Assembly: GCA_964458415.1 (NCBI GenBank)
Contig: CAYWIT010000022.1
Coordinates: 1-39,153, forward strand
Reading direction: 5' to 3'
From: CAYWIT01 sp964458415
Lineage (GTDB): Bacteria; Pseudomonadota; Alphaproteobacteria; Micavibrionales; UBA2020
Length of the DNA: 39,153 nucleotides
Part shown: piece by piece, positions 21,155-30,713 of the stretch
Numbering within the stretch: position 1 is the stretch's first letter
Layout of the letters: each line of letters starts with the position of its first letter
The notes under the pieces: generated by a model
The model's input: only the letters and a program-made list of their open reading frames with translations
What the model was told of the DNA's origin: nothing
Databases searched by the model: none
Translations under genes and position numbers: made by a program

Positions 21155-22533
21155 AAGCCACCTATGACGATGGCGGATATTCAGGTGGTAATATAGAGCG
21201 TCCAGGCATTCAAAAGCTGCTTGGAGACATCAAAGCCGGAAAGGTCGATATCATTGTCGTTTACAAAATTGATCGTCTGACGCGCTCGCTCATGGATTTT
21301 GCCAAGCTGGTCGAGCTGTTTGACAAGCATCAGGTAACTTTTGTCAGCGTCACACAGTCATTTAATACGACAACTTCGATGGGGAGGTTGACGTTGAATG
21401 TGCTGCTGTCTTTTGCCCAGTTTGAACGCGAGGTCACTGGGGAGCGAATCCGCGACAAGATTGCCGCCAGTAAAAAGAAAGGTATCTGGATGGGCGGTCC
21501 GGTGCCACTTGGATATGATTTAAAGGATCGCAATTTGCTGGTTAATGAAAAGGAATCCAGCCTTGTTCAAAAAATATTCAATCTTTACCTAAAAATTAGA
21601 AGTGTGGTGAAGCTGATCGAGGTTCTGAACCATGAAGGTGACAGGACAAAAGCCGGAAACGAATTCAGACGCGGCATGCTTTATACGTTACTTGCTAACC
21701 CGATTTATATTGGCAAGCTCCAGCACAAAGGCAAGGTCTATGATGGCAACCATAAAGGAATTATTGATCAGGCTGTGTGGTCAAAAGCGCAGGATATCTT
21801 GGCAGGTAATGCTATAGAGCCGCGTGGCACAAAGAAACCCCGTCAGCCACACCTGCTGCGTGGAAAACTTTTTGATGAACAGGGGACGCTTTACAGCCCG
21901 TCCTTTACCAAAAAGAACGGACAAAGATACAGGTACTATGTCAGCCGCGACAAAATTCTTCGGCGACCGGAACTGGACTTTATTCCCTTGCGTATCCCGG
22001 CTCAAGAAATTGAAACCCTTGTCGAACAGAAACTGCGTGACTGGTTCCTGAATAAACTCAATCTCGCCCATATCACGGGCAGAAACCCAGTGTCTGATCA
22101 TGAAGTTCTCGAGAACCTGTCGGCCAGAATCCAGAAACTGTCTGTCGAGAATCTGTTCAGGATTTTGTCAAAGGTCGTGATAATGCACGATACGCTCGAT
22201 ATCAAGATTAGCCTTGATGGTTTTAAAACTGTCATGCAGGAAGCCGAGGGTATAAAACTGAAAATAGCGCCCAGTATCGATGACATATGCGAGATGCAGG
22301 CGCCGTTCACAGTCGGCAAGTCCTGGCATGGCGCGGTTGTCATACGTCCGCCCGAAACAGGCACGCCCGAGGATATGTTTGATTTGCCTCCGCATGAACT
22401 ACGGGATTTGATACGCGGCTTCATCTGGCGTGACGAGCATTTTAACGGAATGACAATCCGTGAAATCGCAAAACGTGATAAAAGGTCGGATGCATTTGTG
22501 GGGACCACCATAAGAAAAACTTTTGATATTTGA
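21112..22533 (+). pseudogene. Large serine recombinase lacking the catalytic N-terminus
   Basis: The frame can be read from 21112 (YITSQKAEGW, then YDDGGYSGGNIERPGIQKLL and VVYKIDRLTRSLMDFAKLVE). These are resolvase-domain motifs that normally follow about 50 residues carrying the catalytic serine in YxRVST. That part is absent: a TGA lies at 21109 and the HamA-like gene occupies the upstream sequence. The first ATG in frame is 21292, giving 413 residues that keep the recombinase and coiled-coil regions (KGRRYRYY-like GQRYRYYVSRDKI) and a helical C-terminus. Without the serine it cannot catalyse strand exchange. It marks this region as mobile. Confidence 0.8.
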
Positions 22534-22590
22534 TGGGTTATAGTATAGCTCTTTCTGTCGCAAGATTACTTTTAATATAAGGAGCCCTCT

Positions 22591-22899
22591 ATGGCTATTA
22601 ATGTTCAATTGAATGAAGACGCGTTGCTTCACTTGGCTTCTTACCAGTTTTCCGATTGGAAAGTTTCTCCAATGTCCGTTGCTGTAATCGGTGAAACAAA
22701 CGTACAAACTGCAGAAAATGATGCAGCATACCTATTTATGTGTGACGCAGGTAAAATATTTTTTCGAAAAATAAACGGTATCTATCAAGCATCCTCCTTC
22801 CCTGATGGCAATGTGAGATCTGTTATTGATAGGTTTGTAGATATTTGCGAGGTCTATGATCTGACTTATACGGCAGTAGGGTTTGAGCCTTCTTATTAG
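22591..22899 (+). CDS. Small unknown protein
   Basis: 102 residues, no family recognised. AAGGAG about 8 nt upstream of the ATG supports translation. The protein is acidic, soluble, with no signal or membrane segment, and looks like a compact alpha/beta fold (AYLFMCDAGKIFFRKINGIY). It is a lone gene between the recombinase remnant and the tRNA, so likely a passenger of the island. The 177 nt between it and the tRNA hold nothing recognisable. Confidence 0.6.
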   Translation: MAINVQLNEDALLHLASYQFSDWKVSPMSVAVIGETNVQTAENDAAYLFMCDAGKIFFRKINGIYQASSFPDGNVRSVIDRFVDICEVYDLTYTAVGFEPSY

Positions 22900-23076
22900 C
22901 CTTTTAAGAAATCTAAGGGCGCCAAATCTGTTTTTGCCTTTTGGAGAGAAACGGGCTATTCCGGATTCAATTTAGGTGTCTCAGTACTTTGGCGCCTCAC
23001 CCCCGTCGCAAAGTATGCGCCAACAGCGCGCACTTTCGTGCGCTTCTCCTAGATAGTCTCTGGATAGTGGAAGGTT

Positions 23077-23152
23077 TGGTGGACCCGAACGGGATCGAAC
23101 CGTCGACCTCCTGCATGCCATGCAGGCGCTCTCCCAGCTGAGCTACGGGCCC
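23077..23152 (-). tRNA. tRNA-Ala(GGC)
   Basis: 76 nt including an encoded CCA (TGG at 23077-23079 on the plus strand). The cloverleaf is complete: acceptor GGGCCCG pairs with CGGGTCC and has the G3:U70 wobble that marks alanine tRNAs; D-arm AGCTCAGCTGGGAGAGC; anticodon stem CCTGC/GCAGG around the loop ATGGCAT, with GGC at 23117-23119 read in reverse; T-arm GGTTCGATCC. It separates the AT-rich left region from the GC-rich right region. Confidence 0.95.
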
Positions 23153-23221
23153 TGATGAGGCAAAACATAAGCATCTTGGGCGTCCGGCGCAAGCATTATT
23201 TAACGCCTTGAAATACAAAAC

Positions 23222-23256
23222 AAAAAACCCCCGTCCGGGGAAGGGCGGGGGTTTTT
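23222..23256 (-). terminator. Rho-independent terminator after the BI-1 gene
   Basis: CCCCCG (23228-23233) pairs with CGGGGG (23246-23251) around a 12-nt loop, flanked by A6 on the left and T5 on the right. Read on the minus strand it ends in a T-run 20 nt past the BI-1 stop. The symmetrical A/T flanks mean it could also work in the other direction. Confidence 0.9.
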
Positions 23257-23275
23257 GCGGGAAGGGAGGCTTGTG

Positions 23276-23992
23276 TTACTCGCGGTTGCCCAGCAGGCTC
23301 AGCATGAACTGGAACAGGTTGATAAAGCTGAGATAGAGGTTGAGCGCGCCTGTGACGGCCAGTTTTGCATTGGCTTCCGTCATGGCGTGGCCATAGGCAT
23401 AGGTTTCTTTCAGGCGCTGGGTATCCCAGGCCGTCAGGCCGGTGAAGACGATTACGCCGATGACCGAAACCACGAAATGCATCATCGCCGATTGCAGGAA
23501 GATATTGACAAGCATGGCAATGAAAATCCCGATCATCCCCATGAACATGAAGGACCCCATCGAGGCCAGATCACGCTTTGTGGTATAACCGTAAAGGCTG
23601 GTGGCGGCGAAGGTCGCGGCCGTGATGAAGAACACGCGCGCAATGCTTTCTGCCGAATAGACCAGAAAAATCGACGCCATGGAAACACCCATCAGCGCCG
23701 AGAAGGCGATGAAGAGCATTTTGACTTTTTCCGCGGACAGGCGGGCAATCCGCGCCGGCGTGAAGCCGAAAAGGATAAAGGCCAGCGGCGCGAAAGCAGC
23801 GACGTAGAAAAGCGGCGTTTTGAAGATGAGCTCTGCCAGAGCCGGAATATTGGCGACGCCAAAAGCGGTCAGGCCGGTCACGACCAGACCGAGGCCCATC
23901 GTGTTGTAAACGCTGCGCATGAAAGACTGCAGGCCGGCATCTGCGACGGTTTGTGCCGTGGCGGTTTGTGGCTGATAGGGATTGTAAGACAT
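23276..23992 (-). CDS. Bax inhibitor-1 / YccA family membrane protein
   Basis: 238 residues with seven predicted membrane segments (for example MGLGLVVTGLTAFGVANI and FMFMGMIGIFIAMLVNIFL) and the C-terminal INLFQFMLSLLGNRE ending typical of bacterial BI-1 (UPF0005) proteins. Members of the family are inner-membrane proteins implicated in calcium leak and in FtsH-linked membrane quality control. The start is supported by AGAGGT upstream. It stands alone, with a strong terminator just downstream. Confidence 0.9.
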   Translation of the reverse strand: MSYNPYQPQTATAQTVADAGLQSFMRSVYNTMGLGLVVTGLTAFGVANIPALAELIFKTPLFYVAAFAPLAFILFGFTPARIARLSAEKVKMLFIAFSALMGVSMASIFLVYSAESIARVFFITAATFAATSLYGYTTKRDLASMGSFMFMGMIGIFIAMLVNIFLQSAMMHFVVSVIGVIVFTGLTAWDTQRLKETYAYGHAMTEANAKLAVTGALNLYLSFINLFQFMLSLLGNRE

Positions 23993-24137
23993 ACTTATAC
24001 CTCTTTTGTTAACCCGACTTTATACGCCACACTATACGAAACAGATCACTTGCGAAATGCTATCTTGTATCCTCTTGAAATAAATACATATTTTTGCTAT
24101 CAAAGGGCTGATCCTGATCCTGAGAGGGAGCCCCCCC

Positions 24138-24992
24138 ATGAAAACGCATCCGGCCTTACGGTTTAAAGCGCCTTCCGGCATACAGGCGGGCGTCCCGTTG
24201 AAAAAAGTGATCAACAGGCGGCTTGTTGCCTTGCTGGCGGAATCCATGGAAGACGTCGTGGCCGGGTTTGACACGGACCGTTTTATCAAAACCGCGCAAT
24301 CCGGTCTGGACAAGCTGGAGTTCAGCGCGCGCGGGCGTCATATCGCGCAGGCGCTGGCGGCGCAACTGTCGCCGGATTTCAGCGTGGCGGGTCCGCAGCT
24401 GGTGCAGGCCATGGGGCCGGAGCTGACGGCGACGGCGGGGAACGGGCTTTCCGTCTTTTTCTATCTGCCGCATTCCAGCCTGATTGCCGCATACGGGATC
24501 GCGGATTTTAACAGCGGCATGGCGGCCAATTACGCGCTGACGAAAAGGATGACGGCGGAATACAGTGTCCGGCCGTTTATCGTCCGTTACCGTGAAAGGG
24601 CGCTGAAGAAGCTGCTGCAATGGGCCAAGGATCCCAATCCGCATGTCCGGCGGCTTGTAAGCGAGGGGACACGGCCGCGGCTGCCCTGGGCGATGCGTCT
24701 GGCGGATATCCAGGAAAATCCGCAGCTGACGCTGCCGCTGCTGGAAAAGCTGAAGGACGATCCGGCGCTCTACGTGCGGCGCTCCGTGGCCAATCATCTC
24801 GGGGATATTATCAAAGACCATCCGGAGACCGGTTTCGATGTGGCGGAGCAATGGCTGGAGGAAGCGCGGACGACGGGGCTCGGGCCGGAACAGGCCCGCG
24901 CGCGGCTCTGGATCGTCCGTCATGCCCTGCGCCATCCCGCAAAAAAGGGGCAGGCCCGTACGGTGCGCCTGCGCGCCGGCGCGGCGCGGTAA
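24138..24992 (+). CDS. AlkC/AlkD-like DNA alkylation repair protein
   Basis: 284 residues composed of HEAT-like helical repeats, with the characteristic RLVSEGTRPRLPWAMRL and VRRSVANHLGDIIKDHPE segments of the AlkC/AlkD (DNA alkylation repair) superfamily. These glycosylases remove bulky or N3/N7-methylated bases without base flipping. AlkC is the better match by the RxSExxRxRLPW-type block. Catalytic residues cannot be checked without an alignment. GAGAGGGA precedes the ATG. It converges on the ybbP-like gene with a 12-nt gap. Confidence 0.8.
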   Translation: MKTHPALRFKAPSGIQAGVPLKKVINRRLVALLAESMEDVVAGFDTDRFIKTAQSGLDKLEFSARGRHIAQALAAQLSPDFSVAGPQLVQAMGPELTATAGNGLSVFFYLPHSSLIAAYGIADFNSGMAANYALTKRMTAEYSVRPFIVRYRERALKKLLQWAKDPNPHVRRLVSEGTRPRLPWAMRLADIQENPQLTLPLLEKLKDDPALYVRRSVANHLGDIIKDHPETGFDVAEQWLEEARTTGLGPEQARARLWIVRHALRHPAKKGQARTVRLRAGAAR

Positions 24993-25004
24993 AGCCGTTT
25001 CCCT

Positions 25005-27590
25005 TTACTTGTTGCGGAGATAGGGGGCGGGCTTCCTGCGCAGGGCATACCATGTTCCGGCATAACCGGCGGTCACCGTCACCGACAGGCAGAGCACGAC
25101 GACAATTGCGATGGCGGGTGCGCTGAAGCTCCAGCCGATGTTCATGATATAGTGCAAGACGCCATAGGCGGCAATCGTGCCGAGCACGGCGGCGATGAAA
25201 ACGGTCACGCTGCCGAGCAGGGCGTATTCGAGCAAAAAGGTTTTCAGGATGCGGCGGCGGCCCGCCCCCAGAACCTTGAGGATAATGGCGTCATAGATGT
25301 GGCGGCGTCTGGCTGCGGCGATGCCGCCAGCCAGCACCAGCAGTCCCGCGGCCAAGGTCACGCCGGCGCTCATGCGGACGGCTTGGGAGATGGCGCGGAT
25401 CATGATTTCTGCGGCGGCCAGCGCTTCCTTGACGCGTACGCTGGTTACGTTGGGGAAGTCCCGCGCGATGGCGGCCTGCATGGCCTCTTCGCTGTCCGGG
25501 TCGATAATGACGGTAGAGAGGTAGCCCGCCGGAAAATCCTCCAGCGCGCCGGGGGCGAAGGTGACGGCGAAGTTCATCGTAAAACTGGCCCAGTCGATCT
25601 CGCGCACGTTGGCAACGGTGGCGGTGACGTCGCGCCCCAGAATATTGACAGTCAGCGTGGCGCCGACGCCGATATCGAAAGCGCGGGCGACGGCGGTGGC
25701 AATGGAAACGCGCGGCGGCCCCTGATAGTCCGCCGGCCACCATTCGCCTGCGGTGATGCGGCTATAGGGCGGCAGGGTGCCGGTATAGGTAAAGCCGCGG
25801 TCCGAGCGGATAACCCAGGCTTCCTGCTGGTCAACAAGGGCCTGCTGGCTGGGCACGCCGTTGACGCTGACGATCCGTCCGCGCAGGGAAGGCGTCATCT
25901 GCAGTTTTCGCGCGGTGGGCTGTTTCGCCATCAGCGCCGTAAAGGCGTCTTTTTGCGCCGGCTGGATATCGAGGAAGAAAAAAGACGGGGCATCCTGCGC
26001 CAGATCGCTTTTCAGCAGGCGGGAGAAGTTGAATTCCACCAGCGCGATGGCGACCAGCACGGTCAGCCCCAGTCCCAGCGAGAGGATGATGCTGGACGAA
26101 ACGTTGCCGGGGCGGTGGAGATTGGCCATGGCCATGCGCAGTTCCGGTCCGGTGGGCAGGCGGAGGCGCGCGAGCAGGGCTTTGAGCAGGGCGGCATAGC
26201 TGTAAAAGAGCACGAGCGCGGCCAGCGTCCCGCCCGTGAACCAGACGGCGAAGCGCTGGTCGCTGGAGCTGGTAATGGCCAGCAGGATCAGGAGCTGGGT
26301 AAAGATCAGCACGCCCAGCATAACGCTGGCGGAAGGGCGCTTGTTGTCCTGCACGACGGCATCGCGGAAGAGGTCCGCCGGGGAAACCCTGATGGCGCGT
26401 CCCAGCGGCCAGAAGCTGAAGGCCAGCGTGGTCAGCAGGCCGAAGAGTGCGGCCAGTCCCAGCGCTTCCGGATAAACCCCGACTTTGTCGGAAAGGGACA
26501 GATGCGCGGTCAGGAAATGTCCGGCGCTCCGCGCAATGGCGGCCCCCAGCGCCAGCCCGCCCAGAATGCCGAGGGCGGCCAGAAACAGGATTTGCGCGAT
26601 ATAGACGCTGAATGCAAATTTTCCGGAGGCGCCGAGGCATTTGAGCGTGGCGATGGCGGACAGTTTGGCGTCAAGATAGGCGCGCACGGCGTTGGAAATC
26701 CCGACGCCGCCCACCAGCAGGGTTGTCAGCCCGATCAGGCCCAGAAACATGGCCAGCCGGTCAATCCAGCGCTCGATCTGGGGGGAGGCGTTGTAAAAGT
26801 TGCGGCCGCGCCAGTTGGCATCGGGGAAGGCATCGGTGATTTTCTTTTGCGCGGCGGCCAGCATTTCCGGTGTCTTGATATAGGGCATGTAAATGCGCTG
26901 GTCGTAATAAACCTGATTGCCCTTGGCGCTGAGTCCGGTGGCGTCGAAGATCATGCTGCTGATCATGATGCGCGGTGCCAGAGAAAATTGCATGCTGCCG
27001 ACACGGTCCGGTTCTCTGGCGATGATGCCGCGGATCTGGAATTTCATGTTGCCGACATGGATAAAATCGCCAAACGACAGGCCCAGCCGGCCTAGCAGTT
27101 CCTTTTCGATCAGCGCGCCCCATTCGCCGATGATTTCAGTGCCGTCCGCATTGTGCAGGGCAACCAGAAGATCCTGCACCGGCGTTTCGACCGGCTTTCC
27201 GGCGCCATCGACAATTTCCATTTCTCCGTAGAGGGGATAGAAGACGTCCACGGCCTTGAGCTCGACCAGTGTGGCTTTTTCCTCGTCCGTGCGGCGGGCC
27301 ATGGCGCGGGTTTCCATGACGACGGTGGTGGGACCCATTTCCTTCTTCAGGAAGGCAAGCTGTTCCTGCGTCGCGGGTTCGTAAATAGTGCGCAGGGCGA
27401 TATCCCCGCCCAGAATATAGCGGCCGTCGTAATGCAGGCTTTCCACCATGCCGAGCGAGAGCGAGCGGACGGCGGCGATGGCGGCGACGCCGAGCACCAG
27501 ACAGGCCAGAAAAATGTAGAATCCGCCAAGGCCGGAGCGCAGCTCGCGACGGGCATATTTCAGGCTGAGAAAAAGCTCCCTGACGTTCAT
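25005..27590 (-). CDS. ybbP: ABC transporter permease, FtsX/YbbP type
   Basis: 861 residues. The architecture is that of YbbP/LolC-like MacB-FtsX permeases: an N-terminal membrane helix (about 20-45), a periplasmic domain, three helices with FtsX signatures (about 260-400), a second set in the middle, a second periplasmic domain and a final FtsX block at the C-terminus. Its ATG overlaps the stop of the ATPase gene by 4 nt (ATGA), so the two are translationally coupled. The linkage with a divergent tesA reproduces the tesA/ybbA/ybbP arrangement known from E. coli. The substrate is unknown. Confidence 0.87.
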   Translation of the reverse strand: MNVRELFLSLKYARRELRSGLGGFYIFLACLVLGVAAIAAVRSLSLGMVESLHYDGRYILGGDIALRTIYEPATQEQLAFLKKEMGPTTVVMETRAMARRTDEEKATLVELKAVDVFYPLYGEMEIVDGAGKPVETPVQDLLVALHNADGTEIIGEWGALIEKELLGRLGLSFGDFIHVGNMKFQIRGIIAREPDRVGSMQFSLAPRIMISSMIFDATGLSAKGNQVYYDQRIYMPYIKTPEMLAAAQKKITDAFPDANWRGRNFYNASPQIERWIDRLAMFLGLIGLTTLLVGGVGISNAVRAYLDAKLSAIATLKCLGASGKFAFSVYIAQILFLAALGILGGLALGAAIARSAGHFLTAHLSLSDKVGVYPEALGLAALFGLLTTLAFSFWPLGRAIRVSPADLFRDAVVQDNKRPSASVMLGVLIFTQLLILLAITSSSDQRFAVWFTGGTLAALVLFYSYAALLKALLARLRLPTGPELRMAMANLHRPGNVSSSIILSLGLGLTVLVAIALVEFNFSRLLKSDLAQDAPSFFFLDIQPAQKDAFTALMAKQPTARKLQMTPSLRGRIVSVNGVPSQQALVDQQEAWVIRSDRGFTYTGTLPPYSRITAGEWWPADYQGPPRVSIATAVARAFDIGVGATLTVNILGRDVTATVANVREIDWASFTMNFAVTFAPGALEDFPAGYLSTVIIDPDSEEAMQAAIARDFPNVTSVRVKEALAAAEIMIRAISQAVRMSAGVTLAAGLLVLAGGIAAARRRHIYDAIILKVLGAGRRRILKTFLLEYALLGSVTVFIAAVLGTIAAYGVLHYIMNIGWSFSAPAIAIVVVLCLSVTVTAGYAGTWYALRRKPAPYLRNK

Positions 27591-28273
27591 GCGATGCGCC
27601 CGTCGCGGATATGCACCGGCATGTCGCAGGCGGCGGCCAGTTGCAGGTCGTGGGTCACCAAAACCAGCGTCGTGCCGTTCTGGCGGGTGAGATCGAACAT
27701 GATCTGCATGACTTTCTTGCCGGTCTCGACGTCCAGATTGCCGGTCGGTTCGTCGGCGAGGATCAGCTTGGGGCGGGTGGCGAAGGCGCGGGCGATGGCG
27801 ACGCGTTGCTGCTCGCCGCCGGACAGTTGGGCCGGATAATGCAAGACGCGTTCCTTGAGGCCGACGGCTTCCAGCGCCGCCTGCGCCCGTGGAAAGGCGT
27901 CTTTGGCGCCGGAAAATTCGAGAGGAACGGCGACGTTTTCCAGTGCGGTCATAGTCGGGATCAGGTGAAAATTCTGGAAGATGATGCCGATGTTATCGCG
28001 GCGGAAGGCGGCGAGGTCGTCTTCGGACAATGTCGCGAGCTGCTGCCCGGCGACAGTCAGGGTGCCGGAACTGGGTTTTTCCAGCCCGCTCATCAGCATC
28101 AGCAGGGTGGTTTTTCCGGAACCCGAGGGGCCGACGATGCTGATTGTTTTACCTTTAGGCAAGGAAAGCGTGATATCCTTGAGAATATGCAGTGGTCCCG
28201 CCGCCCCGGTCAGGGTCAGGTTGACGCGGTCCAGAGTGAGGAGAGGCGTTATGTCAGATATATGTTCCGTCAT
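27587..28273 (-). CDS. ybbA: ABC transporter ATP-binding protein, YbbA/LolD type
   Basis: 228 residues from the ATG at 28273 (MTEHISDI), chosen because GGAGA lies about 9 nt upstream; the frame is open for a further 38 codons, which look non-coding. Walker A GPSGSGKTT, Q-loop IIFQNFHLIPTM, signature LSGGEQQRVAIARA and Walker B LILADEPTGNLD are all intact. It energises the FtsX-type permease encoded next. Its start codon overlaps the divergent tesA gene. Confidence 0.92.
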   Translation of the reverse strand: MTEHISDITPLLTLDRVNLTLTGAAGPLHILKDITLSLPKGKTISIVGPSGSGKTTLLMLMSGLEKPSSGTLTVAGQQLATLSEDDLAAFRRDNIGIIFQNFHLIPTMTALENVAVPLEFSGAKDAFPRAQAALEAVGLKERVLHYPAQLSGGEQQRVAIARAFATRPKLILADEPTGNLDVETGKKVMQIMFDLTRQNGTTLVLVTHDLQLAAACDMPVHIRDGRIA

Positions 28274-28946
28274 GAAGAAATTCTCCGCAGGCGTTATGGC
28301 GGTTACAGGGCCGGCACTGGTAATCATTATGGGGCTTGGGTTCGGTTTCGGCAATCCCCCGGCGGCATATTCCGACGGGCCTGACATTCGGTTGCTGGTT
28401 TTCGGCGACAGTCTGACGGCGGGTTATGGCCTTGCGCCGGAGCAGTCTTTTCCGGCGCGGTTGCAGGCGCGGCTTGAAAAGAACGGGCATCAGGCCGTGC
28501 GGGTGATCAATGCCGGCGTTTCCGGCGATACCACCTCGGGGGGTCTGACGCGGCTGGAATGGACGCTGGATGGTGAAAAACCGGACGCGGTCATTCTGGA
28601 ACTGGGGGCGAATGACATGCTGCGCGCGGTTGACCCGCAGGTGACGCGGCAAAACCTTGTCAAAATGCTGGAGATACTGAAAACGCGGGATATTCCGGTT
28701 TTGCTGAGCGGCATGAAGTCCTTTCGCAATCTGGGCGCGCTTTTCGGCGACAGCTATCAGAAGATGTTCAAGAATCTGGCCAAGGAATATGATACTGGAT
28801 ACTATCCGTTCTTTCTGGAAGGTGTCGCGCTGGAGCCGGGAATGGTGCAGGAAGACGGCCTGCATCCGACGGCCAGAAGCGTTGAAGTGATTGTTGATGG
28901 AATTTTCTCCGAAGTGGAAGACCTGCTGGAGAGAATAGAGAAGTAA
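28251..28946 (+). CDS. tesA: Arylesterase / acyl-CoA thioesterase I, SGNH family
   Basis: 231 residues with an N-terminal hydrophobic signal (VMAVTGPALVIIMGLGFGFG), so periplasmic. SGNH/GDSL blocks: VFGDSLTAGYG (catalytic Ser54), the block II glycine in NAGVSGDT, ELGANDML, and DGLHPT carrying the catalytic Asp and His. The start at 28251 has GAGGAGAGG upstream; an alternative ATG at 28272 lacks a ribosome binding site. Either start overlaps the divergent ATPase gene (23 or 2 nt). Confidence 0.9.
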   Translation: MSDICSVMKKFSAGVMAVTGPALVIIMGLGFGFGNPPAAYSDGPDIRLLVFGDSLTAGYGLAPEQSFPARLQARLEKNGHQAVRVINAGVSGDTTSGGLTRLEWTLDGEKPDAVILELGANDMLRAVDPQVTRQNLVKMLEILKTRDIPVLLSGMKSFRNLGALFGDSYQKMFKNLAKEYDTGYYPFFLEGVALEPGMVQEDGLHPTARSVEVIVDGIFSEVEDLLERIEK

Positions 28947-28949
28947 TTC

Positions 28950-30167
28950 ATGGACCAGACCGCTTTTTCCATTTTGCGTCATCGCGACTTCCGCTTCTGG
29001 TTCACCGGACAGGCGCTGTTTCTTTTCAGCAGCAAGGCGCAGGGCATCGTCCTGACCTGGCTGGCCTATACGGCCAGCGGTTCCGCGATGGTGCTGGGAG
29101 TTACCGCTGCCCTGACCATGTTGCCCCTGTTAATTCTGGGGCCGGTTGGCGGATTTTTATCCGATCGTTATGACGAGCGCCGCATGGTCATGCTCACGCA
29201 GGGCGCCTATACGGCCCTGTCGCTTGCGATGGCGGCGCTACAGGCCACGGAGCAGTTGAGCCTGCCATGGATTCTGTGTTTTTCGCTGTTGACAGGCATT
29301 GTTACCGGACTGGACAGCGGTCCGCGACCGGCGCTGGTCCAGCGGATTGTCGCCGACAGGGGCTTGCTGCCCAAGGCCATTACGCTGAATGCGCTGGCCT
29401 ATCATGCCTCGCGTTTTATCGGTCCTGCCTTTGCCGGCGTGATGCTGGCGGCGACCGATGCGGAAGTGTGTTTTCTGATCAACGCGCTTTGCGGTTTGCC
29501 GCTGCTCTGGACTTTGTGGCGCTTGCGGCCGCGGGAAGAAAAACCCGCCATGATCGCGCCGGGCCTGCTGGAAGGATTTGCTTATGTCAGCCGTCATGCG
29601 GAAACGCGGCTGCTGCTCTGGGTGCTGTGCTGCGTCGGGTTGCTGACAACACCCTATGTCAATATGCTGCCGTGGTTCGTGCAGGAGGTTTTTGCCGGTA
29701 ACGCCACGCAATACGGGTATTTCTTCGCGGCCACGGGGATGGGGTCTTTTCTGGCCAGCGTTCTGATCGCTTTTCGGCCGCCGGAAAACGATCTGGTGCG
29801 GCTTTGCCTGCGGTCATTCGCCGCTGCCGGAATGCTGATCGCCCTGTTCGCGGAAACGACGGTTTTCTGGGTGGCGGCGGGTGTACTGCTTTTGGCGGGA
29901 TTTTGTTTTACGCATGGCATGGTCCTGCTCAATACGCAGATTCAGGTGACAGTGCCGGCGGATGTGCGCGGGCGGGTGCTGGCGATTATTTCGATGGCCG
30001 GACTGGGCATGATGCCGCTGGGCAGCTTGCTGCTGGCGGCGGCGGACGGCAATCTCGGCACGGATACCGCGCTGGCGGCGGGATCTGTCCTGACGGCGGG
30101 CATCAGTTTATTATTTTGGTACAGGCTGGGTGGGTCGTTGCGGCTTGTGCCGGTGAAGGCGGAATAA
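28950..30167 (+). CDS. MFS transporter
   Basis: 405 residues, about twelve membrane helices, with the MFS motif A-like loop GGFLSDRYDERR after helix 2. The start MDQTAFSILRHRDFRFWFTGQ is typical of the EntS/MFS_3-like exporter branch. The substrate cannot be told from sequence. It begins 3 nt after tesA, so it is probably in the same transcript. Confidence 0.88.
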   Translation: MDQTAFSILRHRDFRFWFTGQALFLFSSKAQGIVLTWLAYTASGSAMVLGVTAALTMLPLLILGPVGGFLSDRYDERRMVMLTQGAYTALSLAMAALQATEQLSLPWILCFSLLTGIVTGLDSGPRPALVQRIVADRGLLPKAITLNALAYHASRFIGPAFAGVMLAATDAEVCFLINALCGLPLLWTLWRLRPREEKPAMIAPGLLEGFAYVSRHAETRLLLWVLCCVGLLTTPYVNMLPWFVQEVFAGNATQYGYFFAATGMGSFLASVLIAFRPPENDLVRLCLRSFAAAGMLIALFAETTVFWVAAGVLLLAGFCFTHGMVLLNTQIQVTVPADVRGRVLAIISMAGLGMMPLGSLLLAAADGNLGTDTALAAGSVLTAGISLLFWYRLGGSLRLVPVKAE

Positions 30168-30176
30168 GGGGAAATC

Positions 30177-30713
30177 ATGCTGCGGCTTTTTACCGGAATT
30201 TCCATCCCTGCGGATATCTCGGCACGCTTGCAGCTGCTGGGGGGCGGGATTGCGGGCGCCGCGTGGAGTGTGCCTGAAAATTATCACATTACTCTGGCCT
30301 TTATCGGGGAGGTGGACGACGCGGTGGCGGAGCGGGTGCATCTGGCATTGTCAACTGTGCGCGCCCCGTCTTTTCCCCTGTCATTGAAGGGCATGGGTGT
30401 TTTCGAGCGCGGGGATCATCCGCATACGCTTTTTGCCGCAGTAGAGCCTGCGCCGGAACTGCTGGCGCTGAAGGCAAGAACGGATGCCGCGCTGGAAAAG
30501 GAAGGCCTGCCCTTTGAACACCGGAAATATACGCCGCATCTGACACTGGCGCGGCTGAAGGCGCCGGATCCTGCAGGTCTGGGCAGGTTTTTGGCCAGCA
30601 ACAGCCTGTTGACGGCCGGCCCTTTTGTCGTCGCGGATTTTGTTCTTTACCGCAGCCATGCTACTAAAAACGGTTATTTTTACGAACCCCTTGAAAGATA
30701 TCCCCTGACATGA
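30177..30713 (+). CDS. thpR: RNA 2',3'-cyclic phosphodiesterase
   Basis: 178 residues, the usual size for ThpR/LigT. Both HxTx motifs of the 2H phosphoesterase fold are present: YHITLAFIG and PHLTLARLK. The start MLRLFTGISIP matches the family's opening strand. AGGGG precedes the ATG. Its stop overlaps the next gene by 4 nt, forming a run of translationally coupled genes with DUF1285 and cca. Confidence 0.92.
   Translation: MLRLFTGISIPADISARLQLLGGGIAGAAWSVPENYHITLAFIGEVDDAVAERVHLALSTVRAPSFPLSLKGMGVFERGDHPHTLFAAVEPAPELLALKARTDAALEKEGLPFEHRKYTPHLTLARLKAPDPAGLGRFLASNSLLTAGPFVVADFVLYRSHATKNGYFYEPLERYPLT

Noticed and set aside
23255..24166. A 303-codon plus-strand frame opposite the BI-1 gene
   Set aside because: Shadow of the BI-1 coding strand; composition rich in His, Arg, Glu and Gln without any motif.
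25152..27095. A 647-codon open frame on the plus strand opposite the ybbP-like gene
   Set aside because: It is the antisense shadow of a high-GC gene; the composition is biased (Gly, Gln, Asp, Ala) and no motif or ribosome binding site supports it.
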